Shown piece after piece: positions 9,171 to 17,435 of a stretch of 64,000 nt of DNA (positions within the stretch are counted from its first letter, which is position 1; every line of letters begins with the position of its first letter). The notes below the pieces were generated by a model. The model was not told the origin of the DNA. It did no database searches and saw only the letters and a list, made by a program, of their open reading frames with translations. Origin of the DNA: Mycolicibacterium crocinum (GTDB taxonomy: Bacteria; Actinomycetota; Actinomycetes; Mycobacteriales; Mycobacteriaceae); NCBI RefSeq assembly GCF_022370635.2, contig NZ_CP092362.2, positions 2,294,001 to 2,358,000 on the forward strand, read 5' to 3'. The translations under genes were made by a program, and so were the position numbers.

Positions 9171-10391
9171 GTGACACTCACCTCCCGACCCGCCTCGCCG
9201 GCGGCTTCTCCCACGTTGTGCCCGACAAGGACAGGGCTGGGCATCCTGGCCCTGGCGCTGGGCTCGTTCGGCATCGGCACCAATGAGTTCGTCGCGATGG
9301 GCTTGTGGCCCGACATCGCCGGTGGACTGCACATCTCCGAGCCGACCGCGGGCCATGTGATTTCCGCCTATGCGCTCGGCGTTGTGGTCGGCGCCCCGGT
9401 GCTGGCCGCGATGACCGCGAAGTTCAACCGCAAGATCGTGCTGATGAGCCTGATGGCGTTGTTCGCCATCGGCAACGTGGCCACCGTCCTGGCGCCCAAC
9501 TATCCCGTTCTGATCGGCGCACGCTTCCTTGCCGGCCTCCCACATGGCGCGTACTTCGGTGTCGCCGCACTGGTGGCCGCGCGGCTCCTCGGACCCGAAC
9601 GGCGGGCAAAAGCGGTCGCGCAGGTGATGACCGGGCTGACGGTGGCGACCGTGATCGGAGTGCCGCTGGCATCCTGGCTGGGGCAACTGTTGGGCTGGCG
9701 CAGCGCGTTCGCGTTGGTCGTCGTCATCGGCCTGTTGACGTTGGTGGCGATCTGGATCTGGCTGCCGGACATCGGCCGGGGTCACGGCACGAGCACCCGC
9801 ACCGAACTGGACGCGTTGCGGCGCCCGCAGGTGTGGCTGGCGCTACTGATCGGCATGGTGGGATTCGGCGGCATGTTCGCCGTCTACACCTACATCGCCA
9901 CCACGTTGACCGACGTGTCGGGAGTGCCGCGCTCCTGGGTTCCCCTGGGGCTGATGGTTTTTGGTGTCGGCATGGTGGTCGGCAACTTCGCCGGCGGTCG
10001 GATGGCCGACCGCTCGGTCATCCGCGGGCTGTACCTCTCGATGACGTCGTTGGCGGTGGTGCTGGCGGTCTTCGTGGCCGCCGCGCACAACCCGTTCACC
10101 GCCATGGTGCTGCTGTTCGGCATCGGCGCGAGTGGCGCGGCTATCGCGCCGGCGTTGCAGACCCGGCTGATGGATGTCGCCGCGCGGGCGCAGACGTTGG
10201 CCGCGGCACTGAATCACTCGGCCTTGAATATCGCCAATGCGTCGGGTGCGTGGATCGGTGGGATGGTCATCGCCGCGGGTTACGGCTACACCGCTCCAGC
10301 GGCGGCGGGCGCGGTGCTCGCTGTCACCGGACTGGTGGTGTTGACCCTCTCGGTGGGCCTGCAGCGCCGTACTTCGGTGGTGTCGTCATGA
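9171..10391 (+). CDS. MFS transporter, DHA1 family
   Basis: The 406-residue product has twelve predicted membrane helices. It includes the DHA1-type FGIGTNEFVAMGLWPDIA in helix 1, FNRKIVLM after helix 2, and the motif LAGLPHGAYFGVAALVAA shared by AraJ/Cmx-type exporters. These export sugars or drugs such as chloramphenicol; the substrate here cannot be read from sequence. I chose GTG 9171 (MTLTSRPASP), which matches family length and is preceded by GAAAGG. An in-frame GTG at 9093 with GGAAGAG upstream would add 26 poorly conserved residues. The TGA stop overlaps the ATG of the next small ORF. The divergent ROK gene suggests sugar-responsive control. Confidence 0.85.
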   Translation: MTLTSRPASPAASPTLCPTRTGLGILALALGSFGIGTNEFVAMGLWPDIAGGLHISEPTAGHVISAYALGVVVGAPVLAAMTAKFNRKIVLMSLMALFAIGNVATVLAPNYPVLIGARFLAGLPHGAYFGVAALVAARLLGPERRAKAVAQVMTGLTVATVIGVPLASWLGQLLGWRSAFALVVVIGLLTLVAIWIWLPDIGRGHGTSTRTELDALRRPQVWLALLIGMVGFGGMFAVYTYIATTLTDVSGVPRSWVPLGLMVFGVGMVVGNFAGGRMADRSVIRGLYLSMTSLAVVLAVFVAAAHNPFTAMVLLFGIGASGAAIAPALQTRLMDVAARAQTLAAALNHSALNIANASGAWIGGMVIAAGYGYTAPAAAGAVLAVTGLVVLTLSVGLQRRTSVVSS

Positions 10392-10513
10392 TCCGAGCCC
10401 TGATGGCTCTTCGCCGGCTGCGTGAGCCCGTCTGTGTCGAGCTGTATCTACCTGCGCGGCAACGCGTCACGATCGTCGTGGGAGAGCGAGCCGTCCGCCG
10501 GGAGGCCAGCTGA
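10388..10513 (+). CDS. Small 41-residue ORF coupled to the MFS gene
   Basis: This ORF starts inside the MFS stop (ATGA at 10388-10391) and ends in a TGATG overlap with the next gene at 10511-10515. It therefore looks translationally coupled on both sides. The peptide is basic and Arg-rich, starting MIRALMALRRLREPVCVEL, with no signal peptide. Third codon positions are mostly G or C, as expected for coding DNA here. I recognise no family. It could be a real small protein or a by-product of reading through to the downstream gene. Confidence 0.4.
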   Translation: MIRALMALRRLREPVCVELYLPARQRVTIVVGERAVRREAS

Positions 10514-11117
10514 TGACCGAGCACGTGATCTTTCGTTATGACCCGATCATCAGCCGCAGATCACCTTCCGCGGCGTTGGTAGCGGGTGCGCCGGCGGTGC
10601 GAACACGCTCAGTGAAGCGCGTGCGTCGTATCGGACCTGCCTGTCGGCCCGGCTGCACGTCGACCGGCGTGCGCTACCGCCGGTCGTCGAACACATCGAA
10701 GGCTTGGTCAGTGGAATGTGGGTGCGCACCAAAGTCGGTGCCGTGCACCGGGATAAATCCAGCGACAGGATGCTGCTGCAAATCCTGCTCGCCGAGCAGA
10801 CCGGTTTGCGTGACGAGGTCGCCCGGCTGTCGTCCGCGGGGGCGGAGCCGGTGGTGGTGCTGGTCGAACCCGACCAGATGCTCGCTACGTTGCTCGATCA
10901 GATGTCGGCGCGGGACGCGTTGCTGGCTGTCCATTCCGACGACAACGGATCGGTAGGATGGAACGTTCTGTACGGCACGGATTCGATAGGCGCACAGGAT
11001 GTTCCGCGCGCCACCGATGACAGCGCGTTTCGGGCGATGTCGTTGTCTGGATTCACACAGACGTGTACAGGTGGCCGAGTGGTCCTGCGTCAGTCGGCGG
11101 CCGGACTCGCGTCATGA
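10513..11117 (+). pseudogene. Frameshifted gene of unknown function
   Basis: The reading starts at ATG 10513 with a protein-like N-terminus (MTEHVIFRYDPIIS) and then loses sense. The adjacent frame, open from 10542 to 11117, continues with natural-looking protein: PQITFRGVGSG, ANTLSEARASYRTCL, then LLQILLAEQTGLRDEVARL, VVVLVEPDQMLATLLDQM and a Ser/Gly-rich end. Joining the frames needs one added base (or two removed) near 10545-10560. The joined product would be about 200 residues. The first part loosely resembles small HicB-like alpha/beta proteins, but I do not assign a family. The cause could be a true frameshift mutation, programmed frameshifting or an assembly error. Confidence 0.6.
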
Positions 11118-11194
11118 CTCCGCTGCTCGATCACGGGGTTGGCAGCTCGGTGTCGGGGAACACTGATGTCGAGGATGTGCGCGAAGGGAGGACC

Positions 11195-11968
11195 ATGCGT
11201 GCGACACCGCAGTGCTGGCTGACCGACATGGACGGCGTCCTGGTGCGCGAGGATCACGCGTTGCCCGGGGCCGCGGAGTTCCTGCAGTGCTTGATCGAAA
11301 AGCAGCGCCGGTTTCTGGTCTTGACCAACAATTCGATCTACACCCCGCGTGATCTGGCGGCGCGGCTGGCGCGCTCGGGGCTCGACGTGCCGGAGGCGGC
11401 GATCTGGACCTCGGCGCTGGCCACCGCGGCGTTCCTCAATGATCAGCTGCCGGGTGGGTCGGCGTATGTGATCGGTGAGGCGGGCCTGACGACAGCCCTG
11501 CACGAGGCGGGTTACACGCTCACCGATACGGGCCCGGACTTTGTGGTGCTCGGGGAAACACGGACGTATTCGTTCGAGGCGATCACCAAAGCGATCCGGT
11601 TGATCGGCCGGGGTGCCCGCTTCATCGCCACCAATCCGGATGTGACCGGTCCGTCCGCCGAGGGGCCGCTACCCGCGACCGGGTCGGTGGCCGCGTTGAT
11701 CACCAAGGCGACGGGGCGGGAGCCGTATTTCGTCGGCAAGCCGAACCCGATGATGTTTCGCAGTGCGTTGAATCGCATTGAGGCCCATTCGGAAAGCACG
11801 GTGATGGTCGGCGACCGGATGGACACCGATGTGGTGGCCGGTATCGAGGCAGGACTGGAAACCATTCTGGTGCTGACCGGTTCGACGACGATCGAGGACG
11901 TCGAGCGCTATCCATTCCGGCCGGCGCGGGTGCTGCCGTCGATCGCGGAGGCGATCGATTTGGTGTGA
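11195..11968 (+). CDS. HAD-IIA phosphatase, NagD-like
   Basis: The 257-residue enzyme has all HAD motifs: TDMDGVLV (catalytic Asp, residues 9-16), VLTNNS (motif II), VGKPNPMMF (motif III Lys) and VMVGDRMDTDVVAGIEAG (motif IV). The large C2 cap between motifs II and III places it with NagD/PNPase-like sugar-phosphate or nucleotide phosphatases. The start ATG 11195 is preceded by a strong GAAGGGAGG. An in-frame upstream extension to 11063 overlaps the preceding broken gene and lacks family support. It may belong to the MFS transcription unit upstream, consistent with sugar-phosphate turnover, but the substrate is unknown. Confidence 0.88.
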   Translation: MRATPQCWLTDMDGVLVREDHALPGAAEFLQCLIEKQRRFLVLTNNSIYTPRDLAARLARSGLDVPEAAIWTSALATAAFLNDQLPGGSAYVIGEAGLTTALHEAGYTLTDTGPDFVVLGETRTYSFEAITKAIRLIGRGARFIATNPDVTGPSAEGPLPATGSVAALITKATGREPYFVGKPNPMMFRSALNRIEAHSESTVMVGDRMDTDVVAGIEAGLETILVLTGSTTIEDVERYPFRPARVLPSIAEAIDLV

Positions 11969-11999
11969 GGCCGCGGGGTGAACGCGGGTTCGGACCGCT

Positions 12000-12863
12000 C
12001 TAGGGCTCCGGCAGAGCCAGCGTCGCCAGACGCACGGGGTCGGTGATCGATGAAATAGCGCTCAGTCGACCGTCTTTCACCGTGCACACCATGAGGCCAA
12101 GGGGTTTACCCCGGCTGCTCCATGCCGCGATTCCCGGCGTCCCGTTGATTAGAACGCGCCGCGCGGTCACCTTCGCGCGTCGTCCGCGGCGCACCGCATC
12201 GACCGCTTCGGCAGCGCCGACGGTGACAGTGACTCCGCGTGCGGTGTGGTGCTCCCATTTGATGTCGGGCGCGAGAACGTCGAGTAGGGCGTCGAAGTCA
12301 CCATCGCGGACGGCCCGCAGGAATGCATCGACGACGGCACGCTGCTCGTGGAGAACGGATGGGGACGTCGGTGCCGCGCGGACCTTCCGCCGCGCACGGC
12401 TTGCGGCCATTTTCGTCGCACCCGTCGTCTTGCCAACGATGCCGGCGATGTCGGAGAACGGGACGGCGAACATGTCGTGCAGAACGAACACCAGCCGTTC
12501 CTCAGGGCCGAGTGACCCCAGCACAGCCAACAGTGCGATGCCCACCAAGTCGGCCAGCACAGCAGAGTCTTCCGGCCCGTCGACGTCATCGGCGACGACA
12601 AGTTCGGGGGAACCATCGCCAAACGGAACCTCGGCCCTGGCCGCGCGGACACGCAACATGTCGATGCAGACACGACCGATAACCGTGGTGAGCCAGCCCG
12701 CGGGATTGTCGACCGATGCCGGGTCTTGCCGCGCGAAGCGCAGCCACGCCTCCTGCACAGCGTCCTCGGCGTCGGCGTATGAACCGAGGATTCGGTGCGC
12801 AATGGTCAGCAAGCGTCCTCGCTGCGCTTCGAATTGCTGCTCTCTGCCGGTGTCATGCGTCAT
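12000..12863 (-). CDS. ECF41/SigJ-like RNA polymerase sigma factor with SnoaL-like tail
   Basis: The 287-residue protein has sigma region 2 (about 12-80, with AHRILGSYADAEDAVQEAWLR and PAGWLTTVIGRVCIDMLR) and region 4 (about 115-165, with VPFSDIAGIVGKTTGATKM). A C-terminal NTF2/SnoaL-like domain (about 170-285) includes DAFLRAVRDGDFDALLDVLAPD. This fused tail replaces an anti-sigma factor in the ECF41 and SigJ groups and tunes activity. The DGGGR-like tail motif is absent and the end reads ITDPVRL, a variant of the usual NPDKL. It is divergent from a DoxX-like gene and both face promoter-like sites of the ECF41 type. RBS GAGG lies eight to ten bases from the ATG. Confidence 0.88.
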   Translation of the reverse strand: MTHDTGREQQFEAQRGRLLTIAHRILGSYADAEDAVQEAWLRFARQDPASVDNPAGWLTTVIGRVCIDMLRVRAARAEVPFGDGSPELVVADDVDGPEDSAVLADLVGIALLAVLGSLGPEERLVFVLHDMFAVPFSDIAGIVGKTTGATKMAASRARRKVRAAPTSPSVLHEQRAVVDAFLRAVRDGDFDALLDVLAPDIKWEHHTARGVTVTVGAAEAVDAVRRGRRAKVTARRVLINGTPGIAAWSSRGKPLGLMVCTVKDGRLSAISSITDPVRLATLALPEP

Positions 12864-12865
12864 GT

Positions 12866-12892
12866 TGTTACCTCGCGTCGGCGGAACCCGTC
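12866..12892 (+). promoter_or_regulatory. ECF41-type promoter reading toward the DoxX-like gene
   Basis: TGTTACC at 12866-12872 is separated by exactly 16 bases from CGTC at 12889-12892. The ECF41 consensus as I recall it is TGTCACA-N16-CGTC, so this matches 5/7 in the minus-35 and 4/4 in the minus-10, with correct spacing. Transcription would begin near 12898, about 45 bases before the DoxX-like start. Confirmation would need transcription-start mapping. Confidence 0.65.
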
Positions 12893-12901
12893 ATCACCAA
12901 T

Positions 12902-12928
12902 GACGAGTCCGGAAGGACTGAGGTAACC
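12902..12928 (-). promoter_or_regulatory. ECF41-type promoter reading toward the sigma-factor gene
   Basis: On the minus strand GGTTACC (12928-12922) is followed after 16 bases by CGTC (12905-12902). It mirrors the plus-strand site: both share GTTACC, the same spacer and CGTC. Transcription would start near 12895, about 32 bases before the sigma-factor ATG at 12863, which fits autoregulation. Confidence 0.62.
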
Positions 12929-12943
12929 ACAGAGAGCGAGATC

Positions 12944-13327
12944 ATGAACACGATGCTTTGGGTTGTTGCCGGCATACTGTCGGTTGCGTTCGCCGTCGGC
13001 GGTGCCAGCCAGATCCTGCTGAGTAAAGCCCGCTATCGGGCTCTGTCGGCCAGTCAACATTGGGTCGATGATTTCAGCCCCGCTCACGTCAAAGCCATTG
13101 GAACCATCAAATTTCTCGGCGCCGCAGGGCTGGTGCTCCCCGGGTTGGTGGACGTCGCGCCGACATTGGTTCCACTGGCGGCCACCGGGCTGATGTTGTT
13201 CATGGCGGGTGCTGCGACGACTCGCTTCCGGCGCAGTGAATGGGTGTCGATGTTCGGTGATGTCGTATTCATCTGCGTGTTTGCCGTGGTGGCGTGGGGC
13301 CGCTTCGTGCTGTATCCCATCACGTGA
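12944..13327 (+). CDS. DoxX-like membrane protein
   Basis: This 127-residue protein has four hydrophobic helices (about 3-22, 45-65, 70-90, 100-122) in the DoxX/DoxD-like pattern. The conserved FSPAHVKAIGTIKFLGAAGLVLPG precedes helix 2. DoxX-like proteins are small quinone- or redox-associated membrane proteins; their biochemical role in most mycobacteria is unsettled. It is divergent from the ECF41-like sigma gene, and genes of this type are typical single targets of ECF41 sigma factors. The ATG 12944 follows GAGAGCGAG. Confidence 0.8.
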   Translation: MNTMLWVVAGILSVAFAVGGASQILLSKARYRALSASQHWVDDFSPAHVKAIGTIKFLGAAGLVLPGLVDVAPTLVPLAATGLMLFMAGAATTRFRRSEWVSMFGDVVFICVFAVVAWGRFVLYPIT

Positions 13328-13502
13328 GTTCGGTGGCGTGTGACACCCGCCTTCGGTGTGCATGGCGACAGCAGAGATCCACCTCATCAGCGTGTTGAAC
13401 TCCGCTGTGGATGAACCCGGATCTGGGGATAACTAACGGTTCTTACGCAATTTCGGGTCATCGGTGTCGACGCGTGTCGGACGGGTGGTCGACGCTGCAT
13501 CC

Positions 13503-13868
13503 ATGACGACGTTGACGCGCAATCAACTCGGTGCGCTCGGGGAGCAGCTGGCGGTCGAGCATCTCGAGGCGCTCGGGTTGCGGATTGTGACCCGCAATTG
13601 GCGGTGCCGCTACGGCGAACTGGACATCATCGCCGCCACCCGAGATCGCGCGGTGGTGTTCGTGGAGGTGAAGACCCGCACCGGTGACGGGTTCGGCGGG
13701 GTGGAGTACGCGGTCACGCCCGCGAAGGTGCGTCGCATCCGCCGGCTGGCCGGAATTTGGTTGGCCGGCCAGGATCAGCGTTGGGCGGCCGTGCGCATCG
13801 ATGTGATCGGGGTACGCGTCGGTCGGCAGCGCACTCCGGAGATCACCCACCTGCGTGGGGTCGGCTGA
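13503..13868 (+). CDS. YraN/UPF0102 family endonuclease-like protein
   Basis: The 121-residue product is the Rv2898c-type UPF0102 protein. It has the nuclease-like core NQLGALGEQLAVEHLEALGL, RYGELDIIAATRDRAVVFVEVKTRTG (the E-x-K segment of the PD-(D/E)xK fold) and AVTPAKVRRIRRLAGIWL. The family is predicted to bind or process DNA; no activity is proven. I chose ATG 13503 because it matches the family N-terminus MTTLTRNQLG; a GTG at 13464 would add 13 residues. It overlaps comM by the ATGA at 13866-13870. Confidence 0.92.
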   Translation: MTTLTRNQLGALGEQLAVEHLEALGLRIVTRNWRCRYGELDIIAATRDRAVVFVEVKTRTGDGFGGVEYAVTPAKVRRIRRLAGIWLAGQDQRWAAVRIDVIGVRVGRQRTPEITHLRGVG

Positions 13869-15379
13869 TGGCATTGGGACGGGCCTACTCGGTCGCGGTG
13901 CGCGGGCTGGACGGTGAGATCGTCGAGATCGAGACCGACATCACCTCGGGGCTGCCCGGCGTCCATCTCGTGGGACTGCCCGATGCCGCGTTGCGTGAGT
14001 CCCGCGATCGCGTGCGTGCGGCCATCACCAACTGCGGAAACGACTGGCCGCAGTCGCGCCTGACCCTGGCCCTCTCGCCGGCCACCCTGCCCAAAACCGG
14101 CTCGCTCTATGACATCGCCATCGCCGCCGCCGTGCTCTCGGCGAGTCACAAGAAGCAGTGGGATCGCCTGGAGAAGACGGTGTTGTTGGGAGAGTTGGCA
14201 CTCGACGGGCGGATTCGCCCAGTGCGCGGCGTACTACCCGCGGTGCTGGCCGCCAAGAAGCAGGGCTGGCCCACCGTGGTGGTGCCCATCGTGAACCTGG
14301 CCGAGGCCAGCCTGGTCGACGGTATCGAGGTCCTCGGGGTTCGCACACTGCAGCAGTTGCAGGGCTGGCTCAAGGGAAAGGCCGCTCTCGACGACCGGGT
14401 CGACGCGCGGGTATCGCAGGCCGAGCAGGTCGCCGACCTGGCCGATGTCGTCGGCCAGAGCCACGCCCGGTTCGCGGTCGAGGTCGCCGCCGCGGGGGCG
14501 CATCATCTCATGCTCACCGGGCCGCCTGGTGTCGGGAAAACAATGCTGGCGCAACGCCTCCCGGGCCTGCTGCCCGAACTCACGGAAAGCGAGGCCTTGG
14601 AGGTGACCGCCATTCATTCGGTGGTCGGGATGCTCTCGGAGACCACCCCGCTGATCACCCGGCCGCCGTTCATCGCACCGCACCACTCGTCGAGTGTGGC
14701 GGCACTTGTCGGCGGCGGCTCGGGCATGGCTCGCCCGGGTGCGGTCAGTCGCGCGCACCGCGGCGTTCTGTTCCTCGATGAGTGCGCCGAGATTCGGGTC
14801 AGTGTCCTCGAGTCTTTGCGAACACCCTTGGAAGACGGGGAAATCCGGCTCGCCCGACGTGACGGTGTGGCGTGTTACCCGGCGCGGTTCCAACTTGTGA
14901 TGGCAGCCAACCCCTGCGCGTGCGCCAAGACCGACCCGAAGGACTGTATCTGCACGTCGCTGGACAAGCGACGCTATCTCGGCAAGCTGTCCGGCCCGCT
15001 CATGGATCGCGTGGACCTACGGGTGGAGATGCACACGGTGCGTGCCGGTGCTTTCGCGCCCGAGGCCGCGGAAAGCACTGCGGCCGTGCGTGATCGGGTC
15101 GGACAGGCCCGCGCGGCGGCCGCCGAACGTTGGCGTCGCTATGGTTTCACCACCAACGCCGAGGTGACTGGTTCGGTGTTGCGCCGAAAGTTCCGGCTCG
15201 ACAGCACCGCGATGGCGCCACTGAAGACCGCACTGGAACGCGGTGTGCTGAGCATTCGTGGCGTCGACCGATCCCTGCGGGTCGCATGGACGTTGGCGGA
15301 TCTGGCTGGCCGAACGATGCCCAATGTTGACGACGTCGCCGTGGCCCTGAGCTTCCGCCAGGCAGGAGCGAAGCCATGA
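13868..15379 (+). CDS. ComM/YifB-type AAA+ ATPase (Mg-chelatase-like)
   Basis: The 503-residue protein equals the length of Rv2897c. The N-terminal LonB-like fold (residues 1-200) carries GLPGVHLVGLPDAALRESRDRVRAAI. The AAA+ module has Walker A LTGPPGVGKTML (about 218-229) and Walker B HRGVLFLDECAE, followed by a C-terminal Mg-chelatase-like domain with SGPLMDRVDLRVE. A Cys cluster (NPCACAKTDPKDCIC) sits within the ATPase and is typical of YifB. In naturally competent bacteria ComM drives branch migration during integration of transforming DNA. It overlaps both yraN and dprA by ATGA, a tight DNA-processing operon. Confidence 0.94.
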   Translation: MALGRAYSVAVRGLDGEIVEIETDITSGLPGVHLVGLPDAALRESRDRVRAAITNCGNDWPQSRLTLALSPATLPKTGSLYDIAIAAAVLSASHKKQWDRLEKTVLLGELALDGRIRPVRGVLPAVLAAKKQGWPTVVVPIVNLAEASLVDGIEVLGVRTLQQLQGWLKGKAALDDRVDARVSQAEQVADLADVVGQSHARFAVEVAAAGAHHLMLTGPPGVGKTMLAQRLPGLLPELTESEALEVTAIHSVVGMLSETTPLITRPPFIAPHHSSSVAALVGGGSGMARPGAVSRAHRGVLFLDECAEIRVSVLESLRTPLEDGEIRLARRDGVACYPARFQLVMAANPCACAKTDPKDCICTSLDKRRYLGKLSGPLMDRVDLRVEMHTVRAGAFAPEAAESTAAVRDRVGQARAAAAERWRRYGFTTNAEVTGSVLRRKFRLDSTAMAPLKTALERGVLSIRGVDRSLRVAWTLADLAGRTMPNVDDVAVALSFRQAGAKP

Positions 15380-16509
15380 CCGACGATGTCACCACCTTGG
15401 CATGGGCGTATCTGTCCCGGGTGGCCGAACCGCCCTGCGACGAGATCGCGACGCTCGTCGGCGAGGTCGGCCCGCTGGAAGCGTCCCACCGGGTCGCTGC
15501 TGCTGAGGTGAGCGACGCGTTGCGCGAACGCACGGCCGCCCGGCGCGACATCCACGCGGCGGAAGCTGATCTCAACCTGCTGGAGCGGCGCGGTGGCCGG
15601 CTGATCACCCCCGACAGCGACGAGTGGCCGACCTTCGCCTTCACGGGCTTCGGTGGGGCGGCCGTGCGAGAGCGGCCGCAGGGCCGACCACCGCTGGTGC
15701 TGTGGGCGATCGGACCGGCCCGGCTCGACGAGGTCGCCGAGCGATCGGCGGCCATCGTCGGGACCCGCGCATGTTCGAGTTACGGCGAACACGTGGCAGC
15801 CGAATTGGCCAACGGGTTGGCCGAGCGTGAGGTCGCCGTGGTCTCCGGCGGCGCCTATGGCATCGACGGCGTCGCGCATCGTGCTGCGCTGGCCGCCGAC
15901 GGGCCGACGGTGGCGGTACTGGCCGGCGGCATCGACGTTCTGTATCCGGCCGGACACTCGTCGCTGCTGCACCGGATCAGTAATGCGGGCCTGCTGCTCA
16001 CGGAGTATCCGCCGGGCGTGCGGCCGGCGCGGCACCGCTTTCTGACCCGCAATCGCCTGGTCGCGGCGCTGGGTGCGGCCACGGTGGTGGTGGAGGCGGG
16101 GGTGCGCAGCGGGGCGGCGAACACGGCGGCGTGGGCGCGGGCTCTGGGCCGGGTGGTGTGCGCGGTGCCCGGCCCGGTGACGTCGGCGTCGTCGATGGGG
16201 TGTCATGTGCTGTTGCGCGGCGGTGCCGAGCTGGTTACGCGGGCCGACGAGGTCGTTGAATTGGTCGGCCGAGCAGGCGAATTCGCCGATGAGGAGCCGC
16301 GGCCGACAGGTCCGCTCGACGGTTTGAGCGATGCCGAGAAACAGGTGTACGAGGCCCTGCCCGCCCGCGGTGTGCGCAGTGCCGACGAGATCGCGGTGGC
16401 CTCCGGCCTGGCGCCCACCGCGGTGCTCGGCCCGTTGGCGATGCTCGAGATCGCCGGGCTGGCCCGCCGCGACGACGGCTGCTGGCGGTTGGTGCGTACA
16501 TCGCCCTGA
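15376..16509 (+). CDS. dprA: DNA processing protein DprA
   Basis: The 377-residue protein contains the Rossmann-like DprA core (about 115-300). It has AAIVGTRACSSYGEHVAAELA, VVSGGAYGIDGVAHRAALAADGPTVAVLAGGIDVLYP and SEMP-like LLTEYPPGV, then RFLTRNRLVAAL. An N-terminal SAM-like segment (about 1-80) and a C-terminal winged helix (about 320-372) complete the usual architecture. DprA loads RecA on single-stranded DNA in transformation; in mycobacteria its role is unclear. The ATG overlaps the comM stop (ATGA, 15376-15379). Confidence 0.94.
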   Translation: MTDDVTTLAWAYLSRVAEPPCDEIATLVGEVGPLEASHRVAAAEVSDALRERTAARRDIHAAEADLNLLERRGGRLITPDSDEWPTFAFTGFGGAAVRERPQGRPPLVLWAIGPARLDEVAERSAAIVGTRACSSYGEHVAAELANGLAEREVAVVSGGAYGIDGVAHRAALAADGPTVAVLAGGIDVLYPAGHSSLLHRISNAGLLLTEYPPGVRPARHRFLTRNRLVAALGAATVVVEAGVRSGAANTAAWARALGRVVCAVPGPVTSASSMGCHVLLRGGAELVTRADEVVELVGRAGEFADEEPRPTGPLDGLSDAEKQVYEALPARGVRSADEIAVASGLAPTAVLGPLAMLEIAGLARRDDGCWRLVRTSP

Positions 16510-16586
16510 CCGACGTGGACGGCCACAACCCGAGGTCGAAACGTATAGTCAAGGCGGTTGGCTAACGATTCTCGTCGGGAGGCGAT

Positions 16587-17435
16587 GTGGCCGGTCGACC
16601 ACTACACACATTCCAGGTTGTCAGCACCGAGCAGCTGGCCCCGCACATGGTGCGGGTCGTCCTCGGTGGCACCGGGTTCGACACCTTCACACCCGGTGAG
16701 TTCACCGACTCCTACGTCAAGTTCGTCTTCGTACGTGACGACGTCGACGTCTCGTCGCTGCCGCAACCGCTGACGCTGGACAGCTTCAAGGTGCTGCCGC
16801 CCGAACAGCAGCCCACCGTGCGGACCTACACGGTGCGCCGCGTCGATCCCGAAGCGCGCCAGATCACCGTCGACTTCGTGGTCCACGGCGAGCACGGGGT
16901 GGCCGGGCCGTGGGCCGCGGCCGCCAAAGCCGGCGACACCATCCACCTGATGGGACCTGGCGGAGCGTACTCGCCGGACCCGGCCGCCGACTGGCATCTG
17001 TTCGCCGGTGACGAAGCGGGCCTTCCCGCGATCAGCGCTGCTCTGGAAGCGTTGCCGCCCAATGCTGTTGGCAAAGCCTTCATCGAAGTCGCCGGACCCG
17101 AGGACGAAGTCGAGCTCAACGCACCGGAATCCGTGGCGATCAATTGGATCTACCGCGGCGGGCGCGCCGATCTCATCGGTGACGACCGGGCCGGTGATCA
17201 CGCCCCGCTGATCGAGGCCGTGACCACCACCCCGTGGTTGCCGGGCCAGGTTCAGGTCTTCATTCACGGCGAAGCCCAAGCCGTGATGCACAACCTGCGG
17301 CCCTACATCCGCAAGGAGCGTGGCGTCGACGCCAAGTGGACATCGATCTCCGGCTACTGGCGGCGCGGGCGCACCGAAGAGACCTTCCGGCAGTGGAAGA
17401 AGGAGCTCGCCGAAGCGGAAGCCGGGGACAGCTAG
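16587..17435 (+). CDS. viuB: Siderophore-interacting FAD reductase, ViuB-like
   Basis: The 282-residue cytosolic flavoprotein belongs to the SIP/ViuB family that reduces ferric siderophores to release iron. The FAD-binding motif is RTYTVRRVD (about residues 73-81), with MGPGGAYSPDP for the phosphate loop. The C-terminal SIP signature is SGYWRRGRTEETFRQWK. It corresponds to Rv2895c. The GTG at 16587 begins MAGRPLHTFQV, the family N-terminus. Upstream, GGCTAAC (16560-16566) resembles one half of an IdeR box, but the other half is poor. Its TAG stop shares the CTAG tetranucleotide with the convergent mmpL stop. Confidence 0.9.
   Translation: MAGRPLHTFQVVSTEQLAPHMVRVVLGGTGFDTFTPGEFTDSYVKFVFVRDDVDVSSLPQPLTLDSFKVLPPEQQPTVRTYTVRRVDPEARQITVDFVVHGEHGVAGPWAAAAKAGDTIHLMGPGGAYSPDPAADWHLFAGDEAGLPAISAALEALPPNAVGKAFIEVAGPEDEVELNAPESVAINWIYRGGRADLIGDDRAGDHAPLIEAVTTTPWLPGQVQVFIHGEAQAVMHNLRPYIRKERGVDAKWTSISGYWRRGRTEETFRQWKKELAEAEAGDS

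Noticed and set aside
11061..11100. tRNA-Ser/Leu-like start (GTGGCCGAGTGGTC)
   Set aside because: Only the D-arm-like string matches. No acceptor stem, anticodon arm or T-arm can be folded, and it lies in the end of a coding frame.
16540..16580. Full IdeR box before viuB
   Set aside because: Only GGCTAAC matches well. The other half of the 19-bp consensus is poor, about nine matching bases overall.
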